From Nocardia ignorata NBRC 108230 (lineage in GTDB: Bacteria > Actinomycetota > Actinomycetes > Mycobacteriales > Mycobacteriaceae): a stretch of DNA of 64,000 nucleotides. The stretch lies in contig NZ_BDBI01000023.1 in assembly GCF_001612905.1 (NCBI RefSeq), positions 124,001 through 188,000 of the forward strand. The letters run 5' to 3'. Both the position numbers and the translations under genes were made by a program. This document shows positions 52,856-61,023 of this stretch, one piece after another (position 1 is the stretch's first letter; every line of letters starts with the position of its first letter). The notes under the pieces were generated by a model. It did no database searches. It saw only the letters and a program-made list of their open reading frames with translations, and was not told where the DNA came from.

Positions 52856-54403
52856 ATGCGAGATGGGACGACAAGCGTGGCGGACACGGTATCGGTGGTC
52901 ATCGTCGGTGCGGGTTTCGCCGGGCTGGCGATGGCCAATGAGCTACTGCGGGCGGGGATCAGCGATTTCGTGATCTTGGAGAAGGCGGATCGCGCGGGCG
53001 GGGTGTGGCGCGAGAACACCTATCCGGGAGCCGCCTGCGATGTGCCCTCGCCTTATTACTCGTTCTCCTATGCTCCGAAGCCGGACTGGACCAGGCGCTA
53101 CGCCGGCCAGGCTCAGATCGAGAGCTATCTGACCGATATCGCATCCGCGCCCGGCCTGCGGAACCGAATTCGGTACGACGTGGAGGTGACAACCGCCCGG
53201 TTCGAGGAGTCCGAGGGGCTGTGGGATCTGCGCACCGCCGACGGCGGTTCGGTACGCGCCCGGGTGTTCGTGCCTGCGACCGGGCAGCTGTCTCGTCCGG
53301 CGATGCCCGACATCGAGGGGCGTGTGCGTTTCGAGGGCGCATCGTTTCATTCGGCGCAGTGGCGTCATGATTGCGACCTGCGTGGACGTCGGGTCGCGGT
53401 GATCGGCGCGGGCGCGAGCGCCATCCAGTTCGTTCCGCGGATTCAACCGCAGGTCGCGCAGTTGACCCTGTTCCAGCGCTCGGCGCCCTACATCCTGCCC
53501 AAACCAGACGGTGAGTACCGGTCGATCCACCACTCCGCTTTCCGGCGGCTGCCCCTGCTGCAAAAGCTCGAACGCGGCCTGTGGTGGACCCTTGGCGAGG
53601 TGTGGACGCTGGGTATCACCGGTAACCGGCGGATCAGCGCCGCGGTCGAAGCCGCGGCGAGGTGGCAACTGCGACGGCAAGTGGCCTCGGCGGACTTGCG
53701 GCACAAGCTGACACCCGACTACCCGATCGGTTGTAAGCGGGTGCTGTTCGCCAACGACTACTACCCTGCCCTGACCGAGCCCAACGTCGACGTTGTCACC
53801 GAACGCATCATCGAGATCACCGCGGGCGGTATTCGCACCGCTGACGGCGTCGAGCACGCGGTCGATGTGATCATCTACGGCACCGGATTCGCTACCCAGG
53901 AATTTATCGGACCGATGACGGTGCGCGGGCGCGCAGGCCGTGAACTCCGTGCCGCGTGGGCCGAGGGTGCCCACGCTCATCTCGGCATGACAGTTCCCGG
54001 GTTTCCGAACATGTTCCTCATGTACGGCCCCAACACCAACCTCGGTACCGGTTCGATCATCTACATGCTGGAACGGCAGGCACGCTACATCCGGCAGGCC
54101 GTCGAGGTGTTGACGCGAGAGCCCGGTGCGGTCGTGGAGATCCGCGCGGAGGTCGAACACCGCTACGACGAGGAGATACAGCGTCGCCTCGCCGGCTCGG
54201 CGTGGGCGGGTTGTGTGAGTTGGTACAAATCCGCCTCCGGTCGCATTTCGAGTAATTGGCCGGGGTCGGTCTCGGAGTACTCCCGACGGACGGCGAAGTT
54301 CTCGCTCGCTGAATTCCACACCACGGCAGTCTCGCGAGTACCCGACAGCACCGAAGCGACTACGTGCGGCCGCTCCGGCGGTCACCCCGCAACATTTTCT
54401 TGA
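52856..54403 (+). CDS. Baeyer-Villiger-type flavin monooxygenase (MymA-like)
   Basis: 515 residues. FAD site VVIVGAGFAGLAMANELLRA, the BVMO fingerprint FEGASFHSAQW (F-x-G-x3-H-x3-W), NADP site VAVIGAGASAIQFVP, and the closing GTGFATQEFIGPM. With NADPH and O2 it inserts oxygen next to a ketone or oxidises long-chain substrates. ATG 52856 gives the best N-terminus; GTG 52877 is an alternative. The C-terminus is longer than usual and its stop lies inside a TetR-type operator. A hydrolase gene follows, which could open the ester made. Confidence 0.9.
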   Translation: MRDGTTSVADTVSVVIVGAGFAGLAMANELLRAGISDFVILEKADRAGGVWRENTYPGAACDVPSPYYSFSYAPKPDWTRRYAGQAQIESYLTDIASAPGLRNRIRYDVEVTTARFEESEGLWDLRTADGGSVRARVFVPATGQLSRPAMPDIEGRVRFEGASFHSAQWRHDCDLRGRRVAVIGAGASAIQFVPRIQPQVAQLTLFQRSAPYILPKPDGEYRSIHHSAFRRLPLLQKLERGLWWTLGEVWTLGITGNRRISAAVEAAARWQLRRQVASADLRHKLTPDYPIGCKRVLFANDYYPALTEPNVDVVTERIIEITAGGIRTADGVEHAVDVIIYGTGFATQEFIGPMTVRGRAGRELRAAWAEGAHAHLGMTVPGFPNMFLMYGPNTNLGTGSIIYMLERQARYIRQAVEVLTREPGAVVEIRAEVEHRYDEEIQRRLAGSAWAGCVSWYKSASGRISSNWPGSVSEYSRRTAKFSLAEFHTTAVSRVPDSTEATTCGRSGGHPATFS

Positions 54404-54462
54404 CTGACGTTCAAGAAGCTCTTACCGTAGTCGCGACACCGTTCTTGGGCGACGTTCAAGAG
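54397..54462 (+). promoter_or_regulatory. Two operators of the TTCTTGA-N7-TCAAGAA type
   Basis: Site 1 is TTCTTGA-N7-TCAAGAA (54397-54417, perfect); site 2 is TTCTTGG-N7-TCAAGAG (54442-54462). The centre-to-centre distance is 45 bp. They lie just upstream of the hydrolase gene and match a third site in front of the tetR gene at 56225. Confidence 0.65.
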
Positions 54463-54493
54463 TGCTGGTTCGCTGAGCGGAAGGAATCAAGTC

Positions 54494-55615
54494 ATGGCTA
54501 CCGACGAGCCGATCGATCGAGGTGAGGCCGCTGCGGCGATTCGGCGGCGCGATGTGGAGTTCCTCTCCGGCGGTGTGCCATGCGCGGCGTGGTTGTACTC
54601 CGCGCCCGGTACGTCCGGTCCTCGCCCGATGGTGATCATGGGGCACGGGCTGGGAGCGGTGCGCGAGATGCGCCTGGAGGCGTTCGCCGAACGCTTCGCC
54701 GCGAACGGCTGGTCGGTGCTGGTCTTCGACTACCGCCACCTCGGGGCCAGCGGCGGACAGCCGCGTCAGCTCCTCGACATCGATCGCCAACTCGCGGACT
54801 GGCGTGCCGCTGTGGACTTCGCGCGCACCTTGTCCGAGGTCGATGTCGAGCGGATCGCATTGTGGGGCACCTCATTCGGTGGTGGACATGTCCTGCAGGT
54901 CGGGAGCGGCAACCCACAGGTCGCGGCCATCGTCGCTCAATGTCCCTTCACCGACGGACCGGCCTCGCTGATCTCACGACTGCGAACCGGGCCGCTGAGC
55001 GCCGTCGCGCTGATGGCGGCGGGCATCCTCGACACCGCATGCTCGTGGCTCGGTATCAAGCCGATCCTCATGCCGATGGCCGGAACCTCGTGGATGCCCG
55101 CTTTCGTGGCCTCACCCGACGCCATCGCGGGCGCGTCGGCGCTGCTACCGCCAGGCACCCGGCTGTCGCGCCGCACCAGCGCCCTCCTGCGACGGCTGTC
55201 ATCGGTTCGTGCGCGGCTGTCACAGAACATCGAACTGACGATCGCCGACGAACGTGAGCCTGTCACCACGGTGGGCCGCGACTCGATATGGGGCGTACTA
55301 CGAGGCCCGGATAACAACTTCGATGCCGCCAATGCGCTGGCCGCCCGCTTGGTGTTGCGGCTGCCGCTCTACCGACCCGGCCGCGCCATGGCCCGCTCCG
55401 GCGTTCCGACCCTGCTGTGCGTCTGTGACAACGACGCCGCCGCCCCCGCCGAAACCACCAAGCTCCGCGCGCGGGGCCTGGCACATGTCCACGTGGAGAC
55501 CTACCCCTGCGACCACTTCGACATCTACCTCGGCACCTACTTCGAAGACGCCGTCCGCGACCAGATCGACTTCCTGACAAAACAATTCGCCAAGGCTGCG
55601 CGCACCGCGAGTTAG
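54494..55615 (+). CDS. Alpha/beta hydrolase
   Basis: 373 residues. GHGLGAVREMRLEAFAERFA gives the oxyanion region, LWGTSFGGGH the nucleophile serine, VCDNDAAAPAE the acid and YPCDHFDIY the catalytic histidine. The fold resembles the acetyl-xylan-esterase/DAP2-like hydrolases. ATG 54494 follows GGAAGG. Two TetR sites precede it. A role in hydrolysing esters or lactones made by the upstream monooxygenase is inferred. Confidence 0.88.
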   Translation: MATDEPIDRGEAAAAIRRRDVEFLSGGVPCAAWLYSAPGTSGPRPMVIMGHGLGAVREMRLEAFAERFAANGWSVLVFDYRHLGASGGQPRQLLDIDRQLADWRAAVDFARTLSEVDVERIALWGTSFGGGHVLQVGSGNPQVAAIVAQCPFTDGPASLISRLRTGPLSAVALMAAGILDTACSWLGIKPILMPMAGTSWMPAFVASPDAIAGASALLPPGTRLSRRTSALLRRLSSVRARLSQNIELTIADEREPVTTVGRDSIWGVLRGPDNNFDAANALAARLVLRLPLYRPGRAMARSGVPTLLCVCDNDAAAPAETTKLRARGLAHVHVETYPCDHFDIYLGTYFEDAVRDQIDFLTKQFAKAARTAS

Positions 55616-55661
55616 ACCCGCACGACGCGGTGCGCAGCTTGCGTATCCGCCCGCTGTTTCG

Positions 55662-56225
55662 TCAGCGGGCGGCTACCGCCATTGCGCGGGCGCTCTGTAT
55701 CAGTGTTTCCATCACCGCACGCTTGCGCTCATCGTCGACCGGGTGCATCAGAAGTCCCTCGACCACGAAGACCCCGATCGAGGTCATCGCATCCAACTCG
55801 TTCTCGGGAACCCCGATCATGGCCAGCTCCGCCCGGAACAAGCCCTCGGCCAACGCGTGGAACCCTTCGTGCCAGTCCCGAACAGCATCCGACTCCTTCG
55901 CGCGAGCATGCACGGTGGTCACCAACCGGCTCACGTGCTCCAACTCCGCGACGACCCACAGCAGTCGATCGACGATATCGGTGTCGAGAACCTGACCGTA
56001 CCGGGCCATCGACTCGGCCAGGACCTCCTCCAGCACCGCCGTCAGGACCGCGTCCTTGTCCCGGAAATACCAGTACAGCGTGTTCGACACCACGCCGGCG
56101 TCCTGGGCGATTCTGCTCACCGGAACCGCGTCGTACCCCAGTTCGGTGAACAACCGCCGAGCGGCAGCGACGATCTCGGCGCGCTTCTCCTCCCGATCCC
56201 GGGGGCGTCTGTTTCTCGGCATCAC
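55662..56225 (-). CDS. TetR-family repressor of the hydrolase/monooxygenase unit
   Basis: 187 residues: HTH at about 14-60 (AAARRLFTELGYDAVPVSRI, then AGVVSNTLYWYFRDKDAVL), then a helical ligand domain (TTVHARAKESDAVRDWHEGF). ATG 56225 (56222 also possible). A TCTTGG-N7-TCAAGA site lies 35 bp upstream and two related sites lie before the convergent hydrolase gene, so I infer it represses itself and the hydrolase. Confidence 0.88.
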   Translation of the reverse strand: MMPRNRRPRDREEKRAEIVAAARRLFTELGYDAVPVSRIAQDAGVVSNTLYWYFRDKDAVLTAVLEEVLAESMARYGQVLDTDIVDRLLWVVAELEHVSRLVTTVHARAKESDAVRDWHEGFHALAEGLFRAELAMIGVPENELDAMTSIGVFVVEGLLMHPVDDERKRAVMETLIQSARAMAVAAR

Positions 56226-56259
56226 CAGTCCTGACTCATCGCGGCCTGCGAACCAGCCT

Positions 56260-56280
56260 ATCTTGGACAGTCCTCAAGAA
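56260..56280 (-). promoter_or_regulatory. Third TCTTGG-N7-TCAAGAA operator, at the tetR gene
   Basis: ATCTTGG-N7-TCAAGAA (56260-56280), same spacing and half-sites as the two sites at 54397-54462; 35 bp upstream of the TetR ATG. Confidence 0.6.
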
Positions 56281-56329
56281 AGCGGTCGGCAGACGCACGG
56301 GTGACAGGGGTTTCCGGCACAGTGTCCCC

Positions 56330-57217
56330 ATGGGTTCGTCGGTCGCTGAGACTTTCACTGTCGCCACATTCAACGTCAACGGAATCCGCGCGTCACGTCG
56401 TCGTGGATTCGACCAGTGGTTGCGGGCCAGGTCGGCGGATGTGGTCGCGCTGCAGGAATTGCGTTGTTCCGCAGCCGATGTGGGAACCTTCCCGGGCTAT
56501 TCGGCGGCAGTGGACGTCGGTTCCGTGGCCGGTCGCAACGGTGTGGCCGTACTGACCAAGGTTCCCGCCGCTGCCGTGCGGACGTGGGTGACCCACCCAC
56601 CCAGGGCCCGCGGACTCGGTGAGTTCACCGCCCAGGGACGTTATATCGAGGTCGACCTGGCCGACCGTCCGGTAACGGTGGCCTCTCTGTATCTCCCCAA
56701 GGGTGGTCTGCCAGCGCATCTCCAGCGCCCGGGATCGATGCGCGAACAGCCCGACGGTGGGGTCAAGTACGAACGCAAGCAGAGGTTCCTCGCTGCGTTC
56801 GCCCGCGAAGTGCACCGGAACCGGCTCGCTGCGCTGAGTGTGGGACGCGAGTTCGTCCTCACCGGGGATCTGAACATCGCGCACACCCGGCACGATGTGA
56901 CCAACTGGCGTGCCGCCCGCACGATGGACGGCTTCCTGCCCGCCGACCGCGAGTGGTTCAGTTCGGTTCTCGGCACGCGCCGGCTCGTAGACGTGGTGCG
57001 ACAGGTGCACGGCGATCGCCCGGGTCCACTCACCTGGTGGAGCTGGGCGGGTCAGTTGTTCGCCAAGGACGTGGGTTGGCGAGTGGACCACCAACTCGCG
57101 ACACCCGGCCTTGCCCGCCACGCGATGTCTGTCGTCGTCGACAAGGAACCGTCACCCGCCGAGCGCCTCTCCGATCACGCGCCCCTCGTAGTGACCTACT
57201 CGGCGACGCCCGACTGA
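56330..57217 (+). CDS. xth: Exodeoxyribonuclease III / AP endonuclease
   Basis: 295 residues of the EEP nuclease fold: TFNVNGIRASRRRGFDQWL, catalytic Glu in VVALQELRCS, YLPKGG, the GDLNIAHTRHDVTNW metal/catalytic motif, DVGWRVDHQLAT and the final SDHAPLVV. It cleaves DNA 5' to abasic sites in base-excision repair. ATG 56330; a shorter start is possible near AETFTVATFNV. It stands alone. Confidence 0.92.
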   Translation: MGSSVAETFTVATFNVNGIRASRRRGFDQWLRARSADVVALQELRCSAADVGTFPGYSAAVDVGSVAGRNGVAVLTKVPAAAVRTWVTHPPRARGLGEFTAQGRYIEVDLADRPVTVASLYLPKGGLPAHLQRPGSMREQPDGGVKYERKQRFLAAFAREVHRNRLAALSVGREFVLTGDLNIAHTRHDVTNWRAARTMDGFLPADREWFSSVLGTRRLVDVVRQVHGDRPGPLTWWSWAGQLFAKDVGWRVDHQLATPGLARHAMSVVVDKEPSPAERLSDHAPLVVTYSATPD

Positions 57218-57371
57218 GAAGTTCTGGCGCCCTCGGTCGGACATGCAAACATGAGAACCGGAAAACGCCTGTTCATCGCGTATTGCTATCCGATCCAGCG
57301 ATGACGGCAAGGCCGATGTGGCGCCATAGTCGTCGTTTCGGGCCAGACGAGTCGAGGACTACGAAATCGGA

Positions 57372-57881
57372 TCAGCGGTTTTTGCGCGGTGCTGGGCGCC
57401 AGCACACGGTCAGCAGCAGCGCTGCCGACCCGACGCCGAGGACAGCCGTGATCGCTAGTGCTGCCATGCCGTTGAAATCGATGTCGACAAGATGGTCGGT
57501 CGACCACCTGCCGGGTCCGAGCGTGGCGGTCGCCAGGGCCATCGCGGCGAGGACCGCGGTGTACTCCCAGCCCTGACCTGGCCGGAAGATGAAGAACCCG
57601 TTGCGCAGGTGCGCGGTGATCAACGCGACCGTCATCGTCGAAACAACGGCGGCCGCGGCGAACGGCGTAAGCAGGCCGACGATGAGGAGCAGGCCCGCCG
57701 CGATCTCGGTCGCGGTGGCGAGGGCCGCGTGCAGCTTTCCCGGACGTAGACCGATCGAGGCGAACCAGCCCGCCGTGCCCGCGAGTTTGCCGCCGCCCCA
57801 GGCGTGATTGATGCCGTGGGCGAGGACGACTGCACCGAGGGTCAGGCGCAGGATCAGGGCGGCGGCGTCGACGGCGCTCAC
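57372..57881 (-). CDS. DoxX family membrane protein
   Basis: 169 residues with four spans (about 8-28, 48-70, 73-95, 115-150). The opening LILRLTLGAVVLAHGINHAW and AGWFASIGL are the DoxX signature. The GTG at 57881 overlaps the stop of the desaturase-like gene as GTGA, so the two proteins are made together. DoxX proteins act in redox or thiol homeostasis at the membrane; here it may supply a partner for the hydroxylase. Confidence 0.85.
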   Translation of the reverse strand: MSAVDAAALILRLTLGAVVLAHGINHAWGGGKLAGTAGWFASIGLRPGKLHAALATATEIAAGLLLIVGLLTPFAAAAVVSTMTVALITAHLRNGFFIFRPGQGWEYTAVLAAMALATATLGPGRWSTDHLVDIDFNGMAALAITAVLGVGSAALLLTVCWRPAPRKNR

Positions 57882-58774
57882 GCGGACTGCTTGTCCAGCG
57901 CGGCACTGCTCGCCCGCTGTGCGGCGGGCTGCCAGCCGGGCGGGGCGAAGACGTAGCCGAGCCGGTCGCGCCACCGGGTCGCTCGGCGAACATCGCCGAT
58001 GATGTTGCCGTACTCGCGATACTGCAACTTCAGCACGTTGTAGGTACCTACCGGAGTGGTGAGACCGTAGGTAGGCGTGTGCAATTCGGCCTGGAAGGTG
58101 CCGAACATCCGATCCCAGATGATCAGGATGCCGCCGTAGTTGCGATCCAGGTACACCGGGTCGCTGCCGTGATGCACCCGGTGATGCGACGGTGTGTTGA
58201 ACACGAATTCGATCGGGCGCCACATCTTGTCGATCGTCTCGGTGTGGGTGAAGAACTGGTAGATGAGGTTGAAGGCGAACGCGACGTAGATCGTCCACGG
58301 TGCGAAGCCGAGCAGCGGCAACGGCAGCCAGAAGATCGCCTCCGACCACGGGTTCCACTTCTGTCGCAGTGCGGTACCGAGGTTGAAATACTCGCTCGAG
58401 TGATGGGCCTGGTGCGCGGCCCAGCCGATGCGGACGCGGTGCGAGAAGCGGTGATTGCAGTACCAGGCGATATCGACGACCAGTAGCAGCAGCGGCCAGT
58501 ACCACCACGCGTCGGTCGGCAGATGCCATGGCGCGAGTTCCACCCACACGAAGACGAACAGCAGCAGCGTCAGCGTCTTGAAGATCAGCATCGCCACGAT
58601 CGCGCCCATGCCCATGGTGAGGCTGGTTCGAGTGTCGATGGGGGAGTAGGCGCGCGGACTGGAATCCTCGCCCGCGTGACGCAGGCTCGCTGCCTCGATC
58701 CCGATCAAGACGAGGAAAGCGGGGGTGGCATAGACCAAGGGGTTGTTGATGTGGTCCCACAGTGTGGACAGCAA
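57878..58774 (-). CDS. Sterol desaturase / fatty acid hydroxylase family protein
   Basis: 298 residues, about four membrane spans. The three histidine boxes for the di-iron site are complete: HRFSH, HQAHHSS and HHRVHHG. It hydroxylates or desaturates a lipid or sterol with O2. TTG 58774 is the start, with AAGGAG 6 nt before it. First gene of a two-gene operon; a perfect palindrome separates it from a divergent tetR. Confidence 0.9.
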   Translation of the reverse strand: MLSTLWDHINNPLVYATPAFLVLIGIEAASLRHAGEDSSPRAYSPIDTRTSLTMGMGAIVAMLIFKTLTLLLFVFVWVELAPWHLPTDAWWYWPLLLLVVDIAWYCNHRFSHRVRIGWAAHQAHHSSEYFNLGTALRQKWNPWSEAIFWLPLPLLGFAPWTIYVAFAFNLIYQFFTHTETIDKMWRPIEFVFNTPSHHRVHHGSDPVYLDRNYGGILIIWDRMFGTFQAELHTPTYGLTTPVGTYNVLKLQYREYGNIIGDVRRATRWRDRLGYVFAPPGWQPAAQRASSAALDKQSA

Positions 58775-58801
58775 GCCGACTCCTTATGTAGACGCTATGG
58801 T

Positions 58802-58821
58802 AATTTACAAAAAAGTAAATT
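58802..58821. promoter_or_regulatory. TetR operator AATTTAC-N6-GTAAATT
   Basis: Perfect 7-bp arms at 58802-58808 and 58815-58821 with an all-A spacer, in the 86-bp gap between the divergent sterol-desaturase-like and tetR genes, 28 bp upstream of the first. It stands out as an AT island. Confidence 0.7.
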
Positions 58822-58860
58822 CAACGTCAAGTGGCCGACCGGAGATGATTGGATGGTGGG

Positions 58861-59463
58861 GTGAGCACAGCCGGAACCAAGGGTGTCCCCCGCGCGCGGC
58901 GCGAGCAGTTGATCCTCGATGCCGCGGTGGCCGAGATCGGCCGCACCGGCTATGCCGGTCTCTCGCTGGCCGACGTCGCGCAACGTGCGGGGGTGTCGAA
59001 ACCGCTGGTGTACACCTATTTTCAGTCCAAGGATCTTATTTATGTCGCGTGCGTGGAGCGGGCTGAGGCCATCTTGTGCGACGCGATCGAATCGGCGATC
59101 ACCGCAGGCAACGACCTGCTGATGGCGCAGCGAACCCTCGACGCGATCTTCGTCGTGCTCGAACCGCGTCCACACGACTGGACGGTCGTGTTCGACCGCT
59201 CCCACCCCGAGGAAGGTCCCGCCGCCGACGCCGCCCGCAGGGCGCGACGCCGCATCGCGGCGCAGGCTGCCCGCGGCGTGGCGGGTGTCCTGGGCGCCGT
59301 CGACCTCGCCGACCCAGATGACCTCTCCGCGCTCACCGATATCTGGATGGGCACGGTCACCTCGCTGGTTCTGTGGTGGCTGCGTCATCCGGACCAGACC
59401 GCGGCACAGATGAGCGCCCGCAGTCGCCGCCTGGTCGCGGCACTCACCGCTGCCGCTCGCTGA
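58861..59463 (+). CDS. TetR-family repressor
   Basis: 200 residues: HTH at about 12-56 (LILDAAVAEIGRTGYAGLSL, then AGVSKPLVYTYFQSKDLIY), followed by a helical sensor domain (VVLEPRPHDWTVVFDRSH). GTG 58861 is the likely start. It is divergent from the sterol desaturase/DoxX operon with a palindromic site between, so probably its lipid-responsive repressor. Confidence 0.9.
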   Translation: MSTAGTKGVPRARREQLILDAAVAEIGRTGYAGLSLADVAQRAGVSKPLVYTYFQSKDLIYVACVERAEAILCDAIESAITAGNDLLMAQRTLDAIFVVLEPRPHDWTVVFDRSHPEEGPAADAARRARRRIAAQAARGVAGVLGAVDLADPDDLSALTDIWMGTVTSLVLWWLRHPDQTAAQMSARSRRLVAALTAAAR

Positions 59464-59533
59464 TACGCGGGCCGCACTGATATCACTTTCGACTATGGCT
59501 GGGTAACCGGGCCGAGGGGATGGAGAGCGAACG

Positions 59534-60577
59534 ATGGTCGACGCGCAACGAATGGCGCAGCGGTTGGTAGGTCTGGTGAATCGAACCGGCCGGGTGAACG
59601 GTTCTCCGTTCGATTCCGCCCGACCCATGAGCCCGCCGTCGGGGCGGCTGCGGAACTGGGTCCATTACGGGGTCATGGTGCCCAATCTTCCAGAGCCACA
59701 CCGGTCATTCGGCGTCATGGCGATCCTCGGCACGCCCGGGGTGACGGTTTTCGCCAACGATCACGCCATCTCGACCACACCGTCCGACACCGTCTACACC
59801 TCATCGGCGACGGCGTCCATGATCGACGGTCAATTCCTGGCGCACAGTATCGCCCGCGACTGCGAATTCACCCCGGACGGGAGCCGTCTGCGGTTCGGCG
59901 ATGAACTCGATATCGCGGGCACCTACCCACACTTCACCGTGCGCAGGACCCATCCCGACGTCACCGTCGAACTCCAGATCGAGGCCACCGACAAGGTGGC
60001 CCATTTCGCGAACATCCCCGGTATGTATCGGCATTGGAGCCTGCTGTCGACCTACCGCGGCCATATCGATCACCGCGGCGACCGGATCGACGTCAACGGG
60101 TTGTGCACCGTGGAATACGCCACCGGCGTCGGTACCCACAGCATGCTGGCGTCGACGCGGCCCAAGCTGCCGGCGAAGTTCTTCACCTACCATGTACTCA
60201 ACATCGACGATCGCACGCAGGCGCTGTTGGTCCAGGTCCTCGGACCCTGGGGGTTCCCCATCCAGAAGGCGGTCTACCTGCGCTCGCTCGACAGCTACGG
60301 TGGTGTGTTCACCCGGGGGTTCGACTTCCATGTCAGCGCTTACGAACCCCAGCCGCGGCGCACCCCCGACGGCCGCGCGATGCGTCTGCCACAGGCGTTG
60401 TCGTGGCGGGTACTCGACGACGATGGCCGGGACTTGATCACCATCGTCGGCACGTCCGGCGGCGACTACTCCTATGGCCTCGGTGCCGGGTTCGTCGGTA
60501 CCTACGACTACACCGGCACCTATCTGGGCCGCCACATCGTCGGCCGGGCCTACCTCGAGTACATCGACTGCCGCTGA
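59534..60577 (+). CDS. Hypothetical beta-rich protein (DUF6670-like)
   Basis: 347 residues, mostly predicted beta-strand, no signal peptide or membrane span. Notable segments are NWVHYGVMVPNLPEPHRSFG, ATDKVAHFANIPGMYRHWSL, and the Gly/Tyr-rich GTSGGDYSYGLGAGFVGTYD. It resembles actinobacterial proteins I know as DUF6670, in turn remotely like CrtC/AttH lipocalin-like enzymes. ATG 59534. Downstream of a tetR by 70 bp, so perhaps co-regulated with the sterol desaturase unit. The function is unknown. Confidence 0.75.
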   Translation: MVDAQRMAQRLVGLVNRTGRVNGSPFDSARPMSPPSGRLRNWVHYGVMVPNLPEPHRSFGVMAILGTPGVTVFANDHAISTTPSDTVYTSSATASMIDGQFLAHSIARDCEFTPDGSRLRFGDELDIAGTYPHFTVRRTHPDVTVELQIEATDKVAHFANIPGMYRHWSLLSTYRGHIDHRGDRIDVNGLCTVEYATGVGTHSMLASTRPKLPAKFFTYHVLNIDDRTQALLVQVLGPWGFPIQKAVYLRSLDSYGGVFTRGFDFHVSAYEPQPRRTPDGRAMRLPQALSWRVLDDDGRDLITIVGTSGGDYSYGLGAGFVGTYDYTGTYLGRHIVGRAYLEYIDCR

Positions 60578-60697
60578 TCGAATCCCTACGCTGGGCCCAC
60601 GGTGGCGGCGAACACCCGGACTCGGGCACACCGGCATGCCGGTGCTCGGCTGGTACTGCGGGGTGGACCTCGAACAGGCGAATGACGATCGGAGGAT

Positions 60698-60847
60698 ATG
60701 GTGGACGCGGTGTGTGGCGGGATCACAGTGTCCCCCACCTTCGGTACGTCGGTGTGCAGAAGGCGAAGTAACGCTGCGCTGGCCAAGGCGGTGGGCGCGC
60801 TGGTGAATTGGGCGCAGGACCGTGGTGGGTCGAACCTGCGATACTGA
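60698..60847 (+). CDS. Possible small protein, 49 residues
   Basis: A short ORF with a GGAGG just upstream of ATG 60698 / GTG 60701: MVDAVCGGITVSPTFGTSVC, then RRRSNAALAKAVGALVNWAQ and a tail GGSNLRY. The second half looks helical and could be the end of an older gene. Its last codons coincide with a 12-bp copy of the tRNA-Arg T-arm. Apart from this ORF, the terminator at 60854 and the tRNA, I see nothing in 60578-60884. Confidence 0.3.
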   Translation: MVDAVCGGITVSPTFGTSVCRRRSNAALAKAVGALVNWAQDRGGSNLRY

Positions 60848-60853
60848 AACCAG

Positions 60854-60881
60854 CCCTTCACCTGGAAATGCAGGTGAAGGG
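60854..60881 (-). terminator. Terminator of the tRNA-Arg gene
   Basis: Perfect 11-bp arms CCCTTCACCTG (60854-60864) and CAGGTGAAGGG (60871-60881), loop GAAATG, 3 nt after the tRNA 3' end on the minus strand, followed there by GGTTTC. Confidence 0.75.
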
Positions 60882-60884
60882 TTG

Positions 60885-60957
60885 TGCCCTCGGCAGGATT
60901 CGAACCTGCGACACCCGCTTTAGGAGAGCGGTGCTCTATCCCCTGAGCTACGAAGGC
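60885..60957 (-). tRNA. tRNA-Arg (anticodon CCU)
   Basis: 73 nt on the minus strand. It begins GCCTTCG, with acceptor pairing to CGAGGGC (one G-U), then D-arm GCTCAGGGGATAGAGC, anticodon stem-loop CCGCT-CTCCTAA-AGCGG with CCU anticodon, and T-arm GCAGG-TTCGAAT-CCTGC. The discriminator is A. CCA is not encoded. It reads AGG arginine codons, rare in high-GC genomes. A hairpin terminator follows. Confidence 0.95.
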
Positions 60958-61023
60958 GGGGGGCTCGCTCGGCGGGCCGAGGTGAGTATAACGCGAGGGG
61001 TGGGTGGGGGGTGTGGGGCTCGG

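Noticed and set aside
60698..60847. Treating the region before tRNA-Arg as an attachment site of an island
   Set aside because: The duplicated T-arm is only 12 bp and there is no integrase or foreign-looking block; kept as a weak finding only.
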